A program made the translations under genes and the position numbers. Source: CAZUYC01 sp964624475 (GTDB lineage Bacteria; Myxococcota_A; UBA9160; SMWR01). Taken from it: 64,000 nucleotides of DNA. The notes below the pieces were generated by a model, which saw only the letters and a list, made by a program, of their open reading frames with translations, ran no database searches and had not been told where the DNA came from. This document shows positions 8,243-17,526 of the stretch, one piece after another. Positions within the stretch are counted from its first letter, which is position 1, and each line of letters opens with the position of its first letter. The DNA lies in contig CAZUYC010000042.1 in assembly GCA_964624475.1 (NCBI GenBank), positions 62,001 through 126,000 on the forward strand. Direction: 5' to 3'.

Positions 8243-10615
8243 GTGCTGATGGCCGAGATCCTGCTCACGCGGATCTTCTCCTTCACGGTCTGGTACCACC
8301 TCGCCTACCTCACGATCGGGGCGGCGCTGCTCGGCTTCGGCGCCGCGGGGACCCTCCTCTGGCTCCGCCCGGGCCTGCTCGCGCGCGATCCGGAACGGGT
8401 GGCGTCGCGCGCGGCCGCGGCGGCGGCGCTCGCGCTCGTCGCGGCCGCGGCGCTGCTCGGCCCGCATCCCATCGACCCGCAGCGCCTGCTCGCCGAGCCG
8501 CTCGCGTTCGGGATGGGCCTCTTCGCCTACTACGCCGTCGTCGCGGTCCCGTTCCTGCTCGGGGGGCTCGCCGTGGCGGTGCCGCTCTCCGCCTGGCCCG
8601 AGCGGGCGGACCGCCTGTACGCGGCGGATCTCCTCGGCGCGGGGATCGGCTGCGCCGCCGCGGTGGTCGCACTCGACCGGCTCGATGCGGCCGGCGCGCT
8701 CTGCGTCGCCGCTTCGGCGCTCGCGGCCGCCGGGGCGGCCTACGCGCTCCCGGGCCGGCGCGCGCTCGCGCCTGCGGCGCTCGCCGCGGCGCTCCTCGCC
8801 TGGGCTCCCTTCGCCGGGCGCGCGATCGAGTTCCGCCCGGCCGCGAGCAAGGCGCTCGCGGCCGCCTACGACCTTCCGAACGGCATCCTCGCGAGCCGCT
8901 GGAGCGCGGTGAACCGGGTCGACCTGCACCGCCACGCGAAGGCGGAGGCGGGCTTCTGGTCGGGGGTCGGGGTCGGCTCCGGCTACCGCGGCGCGCACCC
9001 GCGGGCGCTCTCGATCGAGTACGACGGCCACAACGGGAGCGACGCCCTCGAGGTGCGCGGGCCCGACTCGCTCGCGTTCCTCGACCACCACCTGCTGCGC
9101 ACCCCCTATCTCCTGGTCGATTCTCCGCGCGTGCTCGTGATCGGCGTCGGCGGCGGGGTCGACGTGCTGAACGCGCTCCGCCGCGGCGCCGTCCACGTGA
9201 CCGGGGCCGAGCTCCAGCCGGTCACGCTCGAGCTCCACCGCGGGCGCCTCGCGCGCTGGACCGGAGGCTCGCTCCTGCGCCCCGAGGTCGAGCTCCACGC
9301 CGCCGAGGGGCGGCACTTCGTGCGCGCGCACGAAGCGGGCTACGACCTGATCCAGATCACCGCGACCGACACCTTCTCGGCCCAGTCGACCGGCGCCTAC
9401 GTGCTGGCCGAGAGCTACCTCTACACCGTCGAGGCCTTCGAGGACTACCTCGAACGCCTCGCGCCGGACGGCGTCCTCTCGGTCGTGCTCGGCGACCACT
9501 ACTTCGAGGCGAAGGATCTGCCGATGCCGCTCGCGACGCGCTTGGCACTCGTCGCGCGCGAGGCGCTCGTGCGCTCGGGCGTCCGCGACCCCGATCGGCA
9601 CCTTTTGCTCGCGGCGCAGTTCCTGGCCTCAAACCTCTTGGTCAAGCGCTCGCCCTTCGCGCCGGAGGAGGTCGACCGGGTCGCGGGCTTCCTCGCGCAA
9701 GAGGGCTTCGACCTCCCGCTCGCGCCCGGACGCCCGGGCTACGCGCCGCTCGCCGCGCTGGTGCGCTCCGAGGGGAGCGAGCGCGCGCGGCTCCTCGCCG
9801 AGCACCCGTTCGCGGTCGAGCCCCTCGGCGACGACCGCCCGTTTTTCTTCCACATCCTGCGCTGGCGAAGCCTCTTCGGCGGGGAGGAGGCGCTCTGGTA
9901 CGCGCCCGGGTCGGCCACGGGCATGTGGGTGCTGGTGCTGATGCTCGGCCAGGCGCTGCTCGTGGGGGGCGCGCTGGTCGCCCTGCCGCTGGCGTGGCGG
10001 CGCGGCGCCGGGCTCGGCGGCCGCGAGGCGGCCGGATTCCTCGCCTACTTCAGCGCGCTCGGGATCGGCTTCCTGCTGGTCGAGATCAGCTTCGTGCAGA
10101 AGTACGTGCTCTTGCTCGGCTACCCGACCTACTCGCTCAGCGTGACGCTCTCTTCGCTCCTCGTCTTCGCGGCGGCCGGCGCGGCGGCGAGCCGCCGCTG
10201 GCGCGCGCGGCCCCGGCCCTTCCTGCTCGCGCTCCTCGCCGCGACGGCGACCCTCGTGCTCGCGGAGAACGCGTGCCTGCCCTGGCTGCGCGAGCGCCTG
10301 CTGGCGGCGCCGCTGCCGGCGCGCATCGCCGCCACGGCGGCCCTCCAGCTCCCGCTCGGCTTCGCGCTCGGCATGTACTTTCCGACGGGGCTCGAGTGCC
10401 TGCGCCGGCGCGCTCCCTCGCTCGTGCCCTGGGCCTGGGCCGTGAACGGCGTCGCCTCGGTCGCGGGCTCCGTTTTCGCCGTGCTGCTCGCGATGGCGAT
10501 CGGCTTCTCGGGCGTCGCGATGGTCGCGGTCGCCGTCTACGCCGCGGGCGTCGCTGGCCTGCTCGCCGCGCTCAGGGTCCCGCAGCGAGCGTTCGCGTCA
10601 CCTCGTCGCGCGTGA
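8243..10615 (+). CDS. Multi-pass membrane protein with spermidine-synthase-like domain
   Basis: This 790-residue protein has three parts: an N-terminal membrane region of about seven helices (residues 1-220), a Rossmann methyltransferase/spermidine-synthase-like domain with VLVIGVGGGVDVLNALRRG near residue 295 and a DLIQITATDTFS acidic motif, and a C-terminal membrane region (about 555-780). Proteins of this layout are annotated as spermidine synthase-like; substrates are unknown and polyamine synthesis should not be assumed. The first candidates are GTG 8243 and ATG 8249, yet hydrophobic residues continue upstream to a CTG at 8207 overlapping the previous stop, so the N-terminus may be longer. 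The 3' end overlaps the convergent gene by 44 bases. Confidence 0.85.
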   Translation: MLMAEILLTRIFSFTVWYHLAYLTIGAALLGFGAAGTLLWLRPGLLARDPERVASRAAAAAALALVAAAALLGPHPIDPQRLLAEPLAFGMGLFAYYAVVAVPFLLGGLAVAVPLSAWPERADRLYAADLLGAGIGCAAAVVALDRLDAAGALCVAASALAAAGAAYALPGRRALAPAALAAALLAWAPFAGRAIEFRPAASKALAAAYDLPNGILASRWSAVNRVDLHRHAKAEAGFWSGVGVGSGYRGAHPRALSIEYDGHNGSDALEVRGPDSLAFLDHHLLRTPYLLVDSPRVLVIGVGGGVDVLNALRRGAVHVTGAELQPVTLELHRGRLARWTGGSLLRPEVELHAAEGRHFVRAHEAGYDLIQITATDTFSAQSTGAYVLAESYLYTVEAFEDYLERLAPDGVLSVVLGDHYFEAKDLPMPLATRLALVAREALVRSGVRDPDRHLLLAAQFLASNLLVKRSPFAPEEVDRVAGFLAQEGFDLPLAPGRPGYAPLAALVRSEGSERARLLAEHPFAVEPLGDDRPFFFHILRWRSLFGGEEALWYAPGSATGMWVLVLMLGQALLVGGALVALPLAWRRGAGLGGREAAGFLAYFSALGIGFLLVEISFVQKYVLLLGYPTYSLSVTLSSLLVFAAAGAAASRRWRARPRPFLLALLAATATLVLAENACLPWLRERLLAAPLPARIAATAALQLPLGFALGMYFPTGLECLRRRAPSLVPWAWAVNGVASVAGSVFAVLLAMAIGFSGVAMVAVAVYAAGVAGLLAALRVPQRAFASPRRA

Positions 10616-11573
10616 ACTCGGGGAGCGCGCGGCCGTCGCGCAGCACGACGCCGGCCCCGGCCTGCGCGGAGCCGATCACGTGGGCGGGGATGCCGAGGCG
10701 GGCCAGCGCCTCGCAGGCGGGGGCCGCCCGATCCGGGGGGAATGCGGCGAGGAGCGCCCCCGAGGCGAGGGCGCCCCACGGGTCGGCGCCGAGCGCGCGG
10801 CAGACGGCGCGGCCCGGCTCGAACCAGATCACCCGCTCGGGATCGACGACGATCCGCACCCCGGAGGCCTCCGCGAGCTCGGCGAGGCCCGTCGCGAGCC
10901 CTCCCTCGGTCGGGTCGTGGAGCGCGCTGGCGCCGAGCTCGCTGGCCGCGAGCGCGGCCTCCACGACCGAGATCCCGGGCTCGCGGAGCGCTCCGCACGC
11001 GCGCGCGAGCGTGGCGACGTCGACGGAGTCGAGGCGGTCGCGCGCCTCGGCGGCGAGCACCGCCGCGGCCTCGACCGGCGCCGGGCCGGCCTGCACGATC
11101 GCGTCGCCCGGGCGCGCGCCGCCGGTCAGGACGATGCGGCCGTCCGGGGCGAGCCCGAGCATCTGGCCCACGACCACGGGCTGGCGCACCGCCGCCGTCA
11201 CCTCCGTGTGTCCGCCGACGAGCGTCACCCCGGCCTCCTCCGCGCCCGCGCGCAGCGATGCGAAGAGCTCGCGCACCTCGGCCTCGCCGCTCCCCTCCGG
11301 CAGGAGCACCGCGGCGAGGAACCAGCGCGGCCGCACCCCCATCACGGCGACGTCGTTCGCGTTCACCAGCACCGCGTGCCGGCCGACGCCCGCGCCCGTG
11401 AGCGTGATCGGATCCGTCGCGACGACGAGCGTCCCGGCGGGAACGTCGATCGCGCAGGCGTCCTCGCCGACGCGCGGGCCGAGGCGGACCTCGGGCGGCG
11501 GCGCGGGCAGCGAGCCGAGGAGCTCGCGCAGGAGCGCGGCCGGAACCTTCCCGGCAGGGATCGGCAGGGGCAC
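10572..11573 (-). CDS. AIR synthase-related (PurM/HypE-like) protein
   Basis: This 333-residue protein belongs to the PurM/HypE/ThiL ATP-binding superfamily. GPRVGEDACAIDV near the N-terminus, TDPITLTGAGVGRHAVLVNANDVAVMG and LVGGHTEVT follow the AIRS-fold order, and LHDPTEGGLATGLAELAEASG starts the C-terminal domain. It resembles hydrogenase maturation HypE, but no hydrogenase genes are nearby, so a generic ATP-dependent small-molecule role is more likely. It is the last gene of a four-gene minus-strand run and overlaps the convergent membrane protein. Confidence 0.88.
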   Translation of the reverse strand: MPLPIPAGKVPAALLRELLGSLPAPPPEVRLGPRVGEDACAIDVPAGTLVVATDPITLTGAGVGRHAVLVNANDVAVMGVRPRWFLAAVLLPEGSGEAEVRELFASLRAGAEEAGVTLVGGHTEVTAAVRQPVVVGQMLGLAPDGRIVLTGGARPGDAIVQAGPAPVEAAAVLAAEARDRLDSVDVATLARACGALREPGISVVEAALAASELGASALHDPTEGGLATGLAELAEASGVRIVVDPERVIWFEPGRAVCRALGADPWGALASGALLAAFPPDRAAPACEALARLGIPAHVIGSAQAGAGVVLRDGRALPEFTRDEVTRTLAAGP

Positions 11574-11604
11574 GGCAGCCCGAGCTTACAGCGGCTCCGC
11601 CCGC

Positions 11605-11835
11605 TCAGTGCAGCGGGCCGAGCGCAGTCCACAGCCGCTGCCACTGCGCCTCGGCACAGGCCGCGGCCTCCTCGAGCGTCGTGCCGACGGCGATGATGAG
11701 CTTGCCGCGCGCGCCGGCGAGGCCCGGGGTGCGCACGACGGCCACCCACGCGCTGCGGCCCGCCGAATTGGGGCCGCTGCGGTAGAGGCGCCCCTCCACC
11801 TCCCGCAGCCAGGCCATGGCCTCGTCGGCACCCAC
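11605..11835 (-). CDS. Small hypothetical protein (76 aa)
   Basis: This is an unrecognised short protein with an alternating hydrophobic/charged pattern (AWVAVVRTPG, KLIIAVGTTLEEAAACAEAQW), consistent with a small alpha/beta domain. It sits 31 bases upstream of the AIR-synthase-like gene and 42 bases downstream of plsC on the same strand, so it is probably part of the operon. It starts at GTG 11835 with only a weak ribosome site. No signal peptide or membrane segment is visible. Confidence 0.6.
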   Translation of the reverse strand: MGADEAMAWLREVEGRLYRSGPNSAGRSAWVAVVRTPGLAGARGKLIIAVGTTLEEAAACAEAQWQRLWTALGPLH

Positions 11836-11877
11836 GCAGGTGCGTGCCGCGGCGGGCGGCGGGAGTGACGTCCCGCG

Positions 11878-12603
11878 TCAGCGCTCCTTCAGGTAGCCGC
11901 CGATCAGCGCCTGCACGCGCAGGGCCAGGTCCTCGGGCGACTCCGCGGCGAAGCTCTCGGGCGGGATCTCGTCGAGCACGCAGATACGGATCCGGTGGCG
12001 GCCCCTTAGCACGAAGCCGCGCTTCGGGAGCGCGCTCGCCGTGCCCTCGACGACGATCGGGAGGATCGGCCGCCCGCTCGCCTTGGCGAGCTGGAAGGCC
12101 CCGCTCTTGAAGGCGCGCAGCCGGCCGTCGGGCGAGCGCGTGCCCTCCGGGAAGATCATCACCGAGCTCCCCGCGGCGAGGGTCGCGCGGCACTGCGTCA
12201 GCATCTGGACGACGCTCGCGCGCTCGCCGCGCCGGAGCTGGATGTAGCGGTTCAAGCGCATGTTCCAGCCGATCAGCGGGATGCGGAAGTTCTCGATCTT
12301 CGAGACCCACTTGAAGTGGACGAAGAGCCGGAAGAGCACGAGGATGTCGAGCAGCGACTGGTGGTTCGCGACCATCACGTAGGCCTCGTCGCGCCGGATC
12401 TTCTCGCGGCCCTCGATCCGCACGCGCCAGGCCGGGTTCGTCCACGTATAGAGCGAGGCCCAGAAGCAGGTGAAGGCGTGGAGCGCCCGCAGCCTCGGGT
12501 CGAAGGGGAGGGAGAGCGCCCAGATCGCAGCCGCCGCCGGGAAGAGCGCGAACGAGCTCCCGGCGAGGAAGGCCCAGAAGAGGGTCGAGAGCAGCGCCGG
12601 CAT
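11878..12603 (-). CDS. plsC: 1-acyl-sn-glycerol-3-phosphate acyltransferase
   Basis: This 241-residue membrane-associated acyltransferase should convert lysophosphatidic acid to phosphatidic acid. The N-terminal hydrophobic anchor (LLSTLFWAFLAGSSFALFP) precedes VANHQSLLDI (the NHx4D catalytic motif, near residue 75) and IFPEGTRSPDGRLRAFKSG (near 150), then PILPIVVEGT. ATG 12603 shares one base with the TGA of the upstream amidotransferase (TGATG), indicating translational coupling. Confidence 0.93.
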   Translation of the reverse strand: MPALLSTLFWAFLAGSSFALFPAAAAIWALSLPFDPRLRALHAFTCFWASLYTWTNPAWRVRIEGREKIRRDEAYVMVANHQSLLDILVLFRLFVHFKWVSKIENFRIPLIGWNMRLNRYIQLRRGERASVVQMLTQCRATLAAGSSVMIFPEGTRSPDGRLRAFKSGAFQLAKASGRPILPIVVEGTASALPKRGFVLRGRHRIRICVLDEIPPESFAAESPEDLALRVQALIGGYLKER

Positions 12604-13304
12604 CACGGCCCCGCGCAGGCCCGCACGAACGCGCCGAAGACGCGCTCCTGGTGCTCGGCCTCCATCCGCTCGGGGTGCCACTGGACGCCCACGCAGAAGG
12701 CGCCGCTCGCGCGCTCGACGGCCTCGACCACGCCGTCGGCCGCCCACGCGCAGACGCGAAGCCCGGGGCCGACCTCGGCCACGGCCTGGTGGTGGCGGCT
12801 GTTCACCCGCGTGCCCTCGCGAGGCAGGATCCCCGAGAGGAGCGTCCGCGGCTCGATGCGGAGCGGGTGGCGCCCCTCCGGCTCGGGAAGCCGGTGTGCG
12901 CCGGCCGCGGGCAGGTCCGTCGGGATGTCGTAGTGCAGGCGCCCGTCGTGGTAGAGGGCGAGCAGCTGCATGCCGTAGCAGATCCCGAGCACGGGGATGC
13001 TGCGCTCGAGGGCCCGGGCGAGCAGGCAGCGGTCGAAGGCGAGCTGCTCGGGCGACGCCGCGTCGAATTCCACCTCCGCTGGATAGCTCCGCTCCGGCGC
13101 GAAGTCCCCGCCGCCCGGGATCATGAGCCCGTCCAGGCGGTCGATCAGCGAACCCGTGTCCTGCTGGAGCGGCAGGCAGACGGGCGTCGCTCCCGCCGCG
13201 TCGAGCGCGTGGACGTAGCGCGCGTCGAGAACCAGGGTCGAGCGCCCCGGCCGGAGCCTGCCGCGATCATCGCGGATCGGCGGAATGCCGATGAGCGGCC
13301 GCAC
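12603..13304 (-). CDS. Gamma-glutamyl-gamma-aminobutyrate hydrolase-like (peptidase C26) amidotransferase
   Basis: This 233-residue class I glutamine-amidotransferase-fold hydrolase is similar to PuuD-type enzymes that cleave gamma-glutamyl amides. RPLIGIPP at the N-terminus, DGLMIPGGGDFAPERSYP, the nucleophile block GICYGMQLLALYHDG near residue 107, NSRHHQAV and GVQWHPERM near 210 are all present. The start is GTG 13304; the long upstream open frame has no similarity. It leads the minus-strand operon and lies 33 bases from the divergent epimerase start. Confidence 0.9.
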   Translation of the reverse strand: MRPLIGIPPIRDDRGRLRPGRSTLVLDARYVHALDAAGATPVCLPLQQDTGSLIDRLDGLMIPGGGDFAPERSYPAEVEFDAASPEQLAFDRCLLARALERSIPVLGICYGMQLLALYHDGRLHYDIPTDLPAAGAHRLPEPEGRHPLRIEPRTLLSGILPREGTRVNSRHHQAVAEVGPGLRVCAWAADGVVEAVERASGAFCVGVQWHPERMEAEHQERVFGAFVRACAGP

Positions 13305-13337
13305 GGGGCGCAGTATACCCTTCGGAGGGGAGGGACG

Positions 13338-14192
13338 ATGGCGAGGGTGCTGATCGCCGGCTGCGGCTACGTGGGCGCCGCGCTCGGCGCCGCGCTCGAC
13401 CGCGAGTCGCACGCGGTCTTCGGGCTGCGACGCCGATCCGGGGCGCTGCCCTGGGGCGTTCGGCCGGTCGAGGCCGACCTCGTGATCCCCGGGACGCTCC
13501 GCGACCTCCCGCCGCGAATCGACTTCGTCTTCTTCATGGCGGCCCCCGCCGGCCGCGACGATGCGCTCTACCGCACCCTGTACGTGGAGGGCCTGGGCAA
13601 CCTGATCGACGCGCTCGTGGATCAGAAGCAGCGGCCGAAGCGGATCTTCTTCACCTCGAGCACCTCCGTCTATGGGCAGAAGGACGGCGAGTGGGTCGAC
13701 GAGTCGTCGCGCGCGGAGCCGGCGAGCTTCGCGGGCCGCCGGCTGCTCGAGGGCGAGGCGCTCCTGCACGGGGGGCCCTTCCCGGCGACGGTGGTGCGCT
13801 TCGGCGGCATCTACGGGCCGCGGCGCACGGCCCTCGTGGAGCGGCTGCGCAACGGCCGGGTCGTCTTCCAGGAGGAGCCGCCGCGCTACACGAACCGCAT
13901 CCACCGCGACGACTGCGCCGGGGCGCTGCGCCATCTGATGCGCCTGCCCGCGCCCGAGGATCTCTACCTCGGCGTTGACTGCGAGCCGGCCGCCGAGGCG
14001 ACGCTCTATCGCTGGCTGGCCGGCGTGCTGGGCGCGCCGGCGCCCCGCGCCGGCACGCCGGATGCGACGGCCGAGCCCGATCGGGCCGGCAGCAAGCGCT
14101 GCCGCAACCAGCGCCTGCTGGAGTCCGGCTACGAGTTCCAGTACCCGACCTTCCGCGAGGGCTACGCCGCGGTGCTCGCCGACCAGGCCTGA
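13338..14192 (+). CDS. NAD-dependent epimerase/dehydratase family protein (YeeZ-like)
   Basis: This is a 284-residue extended short-chain dehydrogenase. RVLIAGCGYVGAALGAAL forms the Rossmann nucleotide loop, and SSTSVYGQKDGEWVDE and RFGGIYGPRRTALVERL match the YeeZ-type family. The usual YxxxK site is degenerate (GRRLLEGEALL), as in several members of that group. GGAGGGGAGGG precedes ATG 13338. It diverges from the amidotransferase operon and is followed after 37 bases by the aminotransferase. The substrate is unknown. Confidence 0.85.
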   Translation: MARVLIAGCGYVGAALGAALDRESHAVFGLRRRSGALPWGVRPVEADLVIPGTLRDLPPRIDFVFFMAAPAGRDDALYRTLYVEGLGNLIDALVDQKQRPKRIFFTSSTSVYGQKDGEWVDESSRAEPASFAGRRLLEGEALLHGGPFPATVVRFGGIYGPRRTALVERLRNGRVVFQEEPPRYTNRIHRDDCAGALRHLMRLPAPEDLYLGVDCEPAAEATLYRWLAGVLGAPAPRAGTPDATAEPDRAGSKRCRNQRLLESGYEFQYPTFREGYAAVLADQA

Positions 14193-14229
14193 CCCGCGCC
14201 GCCGGGACTCGCGCACAGGAGGGGAACGC

Positions 14230-15417
14230 GTGCCCCGCCCGCCGCGCTGCGCTCCGAGCGTGGGCGAGATGTCCGGAGCGGTCTTCTCGCCGCTCGCGCG
14301 GCAGCTCGACGCGCAGGGGGGCTCCCTCGTGCCGCTCCACGTGGGCGATACCTGGCTCGAGCCCTTCGCCGGCGCGCGCATGGAGGACCTGCGCGAGCGG
14401 GACTACCCCGGCCTGCACCGCTACAGCGAGACGCAGGGCCTGCCGGAGATCGTCGACGCGATCGTCGAGAAGGTCCGCGCGGGCAATCGCATGCCCTGCG
14501 AGCGCCGAGGGGTCCTGGTCACGGCCGGCGCGACCGGCGCGCTCGGCGCCGCCCTCGGCATGCTGGCGGCGCCGGGGGAGGAGGTGCTGATCCTCGCGCC
14601 CTACTGGCCGCTGATCCGCGGCATCGTGCAGGCCTTCCGCGCGCGTCCGGTCGAGGTGCCCTTCTACGACCGCGTCGATTCGGCTGCGGATGCCGTCCTG
14701 GCGGTGCGCGAGCGCCTCTGCGAGCGCACGGTCGCGCTCTACGTCTCGACGCCCTCGAACCCGACGGGGCGCGTGCTGCCGCGCGCCTGGCTCGAGGCGC
14801 TCGCCGAGTTCGCCCGCCGCGAGGAGCTCTGGCTCCTCTCCGACGAGGTCTACGAGGACTACGTCTATCGCGGCGAGCACTTCTCGATCGGCGCGGCGGC
14901 TCCGGAGCGGACGCTCAGCGTCTTCTCGTTCTCGAAGGCCTACGGCATGGCCGGGAACCGCACCGGCTACCTCGTCGGTCCGCCCGAGGCCGTCGCGGCG
15001 GCGCAGAAGATCTCGACCCACACCTTCTACGCGGCGCCGACCGCGGGCCAGGTGGCGGGCCTGCTCGCGCTGCGCGAGGGCGCCGGCTGGGTCGAGCGCG
15101 CGCGGGAGTGCTACCGCGAGGTGGGCGAAGACGCGGCGCGCGCGCTCGGCATGGCGCCGCCCGAGGGCTCGACCTTCCTCTTCCTCGACGTCCGCGACCG
15201 CCTCGACGAGCGCGGCGTCTTCGGCTTCCTCGAGGAGTGCCTCGCGGACGGCGTGGCGCTCGCCCCCGGCCCCTCGTGCGGCAGCGACTACGCCGGCTGG
15301 GTGCGCCTCTGCTACACGGCCGCCCCGCCCGACGCCGTGCGCGGCGCCGTGGCGCGCCTCGCCGCGCGGCTGCGCGTCGCCGGGAGCGGGGCGCCCGGCT
15401 CTCGCGCACGGCCCTGA
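14230..15417 (+). CDS. Pyridoxal-phosphate-dependent class I/II aminotransferase
   Basis: This 395-residue fold-type I aminotransferase has YPGLHRYSETQGLPEIVDA, GATGALGAALGMLAAPGEEV, STPSNPTGRVLP, LSDEVYEDYVYRG and the lysine site SVFSFSKAYGMAGNRTGYLV (Lys near residue 236). GTG 14230 is supported by AGGAGGGG upstream. The amino donor and acceptor cannot be read from sequence; it resembles aspartate/tyrosine-type enzymes. Confidence 0.9.
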   Translation: MPRPPRCAPSVGEMSGAVFSPLARQLDAQGGSLVPLHVGDTWLEPFAGARMEDLRERDYPGLHRYSETQGLPEIVDAIVEKVRAGNRMPCERRGVLVTAGATGALGAALGMLAAPGEEVLILAPYWPLIRGIVQAFRARPVEVPFYDRVDSAADAVLAVRERLCERTVALYVSTPSNPTGRVLPRAWLEALAEFARREELWLLSDEVYEDYVYRGEHFSIGAAAPERTLSVFSFSKAYGMAGNRTGYLVGPPEAVAAAQKISTHTFYAAPTAGQVAGLLALREGAGWVERARECYREVGEDAARALGMAPPEGSTFLFLDVRDRLDERGVFGFLEECLADGVALAPGPSCGSDYAGWVRLCYTAAPPDAVRGAVARLAARLRVAGSGAPGSRARP

Positions 15418-15450
15418 TGGGATAGGCTCCCCGCCGAAGGAGGGAGCTTG

Positions 15451-16221
15451 ATGCAACAGCGAGCGGCGGCCCTCGCGACGGCCGCGATCCTCGTCCTCTT
15501 GGGTGTGTCCGGGTGCTTCTACGTGGTCGAGCCCGGGGAACGCGGGGTGCGCGTGACCCTCGGCAAGATGTCGGAGGAGTTCCTGAAGCCGGGCTTCGGT
15601 ACGAAGCTGCCGATCGTCACGGAGATCCGGCGCGTCAACGTCCAGCAGGACACGCGCGAGGTGTCGGCGGAGTGCTTCTCCTCCGACCTCCAGCAGATCA
15701 ACATGCGCCTCAAGGTGCTGTACCGCATCCCGGAGGGCTCGGTCGTCTCCATGCTGCGCGACTACGCCGGCAACCCCTTCGAGCGCCTGATCCTCCCGCG
15801 CGTGCAGGAGGCGACCAAGGAGATCACGGCGCTCAAGACGGCCGCCGACATCGTGAAGACCCGCGAGCAGATCAAGGAGGCCGCCCTGCGGGCATCGCGC
15901 CAGAAGATCGGGGAGCTCCTCGTGATCGAAGACCTCGTGATCGAGGACATCGCGCTCTCGAAGGAGCTCGAGCAGGCGATCGAGGCCAAGATGGTGCAGC
16001 AGCAGGAGGCGGAGAAGGCGGTCTTCCGCATGCAGCAGGCCAAGACCGACGCCGAGACCCAGATCATCAAGGCCAAGGCCGACGCCGAGTCGATCCGCAT
16101 CCAGGGCGAGGCGCTCGAGAAGGCCCCGAAGCTCGTCGACCTGAAGATGGTCGAGAAGTGGAACGGCGTCGCGCCCCAGGTGGTGGGCTCGGGATCCAAC
16201 ATCCTGCTTCCCCTGAAGTGA
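15451..16221 (+). CDS. SPFH/Band 7 (prohibitin-like) lipoprotein or membrane-anchored protein
   Basis: This 256-residue SPFH-domain protein has an N-terminal export segment ending GVSGCF, which could be a lipobox or a membrane anchor. FYVVEPGERGVRVTLGKM opens the Band 7 domain; DTREVSAECFSSDLQQINM is typical; a charged coiled-coil region (KELEQAIEAKMVQQQEAEKA and onward) follows from about residue 170. ATG 15451 has GGAGGGAG upstream. Such proteins form membrane-attached oligomers; the partner is unknown. Confidence 0.9.
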   Translation: MQQRAAALATAAILVLLGVSGCFYVVEPGERGVRVTLGKMSEEFLKPGFGTKLPIVTEIRRVNVQQDTREVSAECFSSDLQQINMRLKVLYRIPEGSVVSMLRDYAGNPFERLILPRVQEATKEITALKTAADIVKTREQIKEAALRASRQKIGELLVIEDLVIEDIALSKELEQAIEAKMVQQQEAEKAVFRMQQAKTDAETQIIKAKADAESIRIQGEALEKAPKLVDLKMVEKWNGVAPQVVGSGSNILLPLK

Positions 16222-16249
16222 AACGACAGCGAGCCGGGAACGGAGCCTC

Positions 16250-17524
16250 ATGGATTTCGACATCCCGCGCGACCTCGCCGCCTACCTGCTCGAGCTCGAC
16301 GCGTTCATCGAGCGCGAGATCGAGCCGCTCGAACGGCAGGACGACAACCTCCGCTTCTTCGACCACCGCCGCGAGAACGCGCGCACCGACTGGGAGCGCG
16401 GCGGGCTGCCGAACGAGGCCTGGGAGGCGCTGCTCCGCGAGGCGCGCCGCCGCGCCGACGCGGCGGGCCACTACCGCTATCCGCTGCCGAAGCGCTACGG
16501 CGGCAAGGACGGCAGCAACCTCGGGATGGCGATCATCCGCGAGCACCTCTCGGCGAAGGGGCTCGGGCTGCACAACGACCTGCAGAACGAGCACTCGATC
16601 GTCTCCAACAACGTCGGCGTGCTCCTCTTGCTGGCCTACGGCAGCGACGCGCAGAAGGCGGATCTGCTGGACGGCCTGCTCGCCGGTACGACCGGCTTCG
16701 CCTTCGGGATCACCGAGCCGAACCACGGCTCCGACGCCACGCACATGGAGACCTGCGCGGTGCGCGACGGCAACGGCTGGCGCATCGACGGCGAGAAGAC
16801 CTGGAACAGCGGCATCCACAAGGCCCCCTACGACCTGATCTTCGCGCGCAGCGCCGGCAAGGCCGGCGACGGCGACGGCATCACGGCCTTCCTCGTGCCG
16901 ACGAGCTCGCCCGGCTTCAAGGTCGAGGAGTTCCTGTGGACCTTCAACATGCCGACGGACCACGCGCGCGTCTCGCTCACGAAGGTCTGGGTGCCGGATT
17001 CGGCGGTCTTCGGGGGCGAGGGCCGCGGCCTCCAGGTCGTGCAGCACTTCTTCAACGAGAACCGGATCCGCCAGGCGGCCGCGAGCCTGGGCGCGGCGCA
17101 GTTCTGCATCGACGAGTCCGTCGAGTACGCCAAGGTCCGCAAGCCCTTCGGCAAGCCGCTCGCGAGCAACCAGGGCATCCAGTTCCCGCTGGTCGAGCTG
17201 CAGACGCAGTGCGAGATGCTGCGCGCGCTGATCCACAAGACCGCCTGGACGATGGACACCTACGGGAACTTCTCCGCCTCGGACAAGGTGTCGATGTGCA
17301 ACTACTGGTCGAACCGCCTCTGCTGCGAGGCGGCGGACCGCGCGATGCAGGTGCACGGCGGGCTCGGCTACTCGCGCCACAAGCCCTTCGAGCACATCTA
17401 CCGCCACCACCGGCGCTATCGCATCACCGAGGGCGCGGAGGAGATCCAGATGCGCCGCGTGGCGGGCTACATGTTCGGCTTCATGAAGCAGCGCGCGCCG
17501 AAGGGCGTGGTCGAAGACGCCTAG
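16250..17524 (+). CDS. Acyl-CoA dehydrogenase
   Basis: This 424-residue FAD-dependent acyl-CoA dehydrogenase introduces the alpha-beta double bond in acyl-CoA. FAFGITEPNHGSDATHMET and GWRIDGEKTWNSGIHKAP are the middle-domain signatures. The C-terminal helical domain includes RQAAASLGAAQFCIDESVEY, QVHGGLGYSRHKPFEHIYRH and RITEGAEEIQMRRVAGY. The next gene begins two bases after its stop, and this pair (dehydrogenase plus phosphotransferase) is a recurring acyl-CoA catabolism arrangement. Confidence 0.95.
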   Translation: MDFDIPRDLAAYLLELDAFIEREIEPLERQDDNLRFFDHRRENARTDWERGGLPNEAWEALLREARRRADAAGHYRYPLPKRYGGKDGSNLGMAIIREHLSAKGLGLHNDLQNEHSIVSNNVGVLLLLAYGSDAQKADLLDGLLAGTTGFAFGITEPNHGSDATHMETCAVRDGNGWRIDGEKTWNSGIHKAPYDLIFARSAGKAGDGDGITAFLVPTSSPGFKVEEFLWTFNMPTDHARVSLTKVWVPDSAVFGGEGRGLQVVQHFFNENRIRQAAASLGAAQFCIDESVEYAKVRKPFGKPLASNQGIQFPLVELQTQCEMLRALIHKTAWTMDTYGNFSASDKVSMCNYWSNRLCCEAADRAMQVHGGLGYSRHKPFEHIYRHHRRYRITEGAEEIQMRRVAGYMFGFMKQRAPKGVVEDA

Positions 17525-17526
17525 CG

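Noticed and set aside
8243..10615. Spermidine synthase proper
   Set aside because: The methyltransferase-like domain is embedded between two membrane regions, and the protein is over twice the length of true spermidine synthases.
10572..11573. Hydrogenase maturation protein HypE
   Set aside because: There are no hydrogenase or other hyp genes nearby; only superfamily-level similarity is clear.
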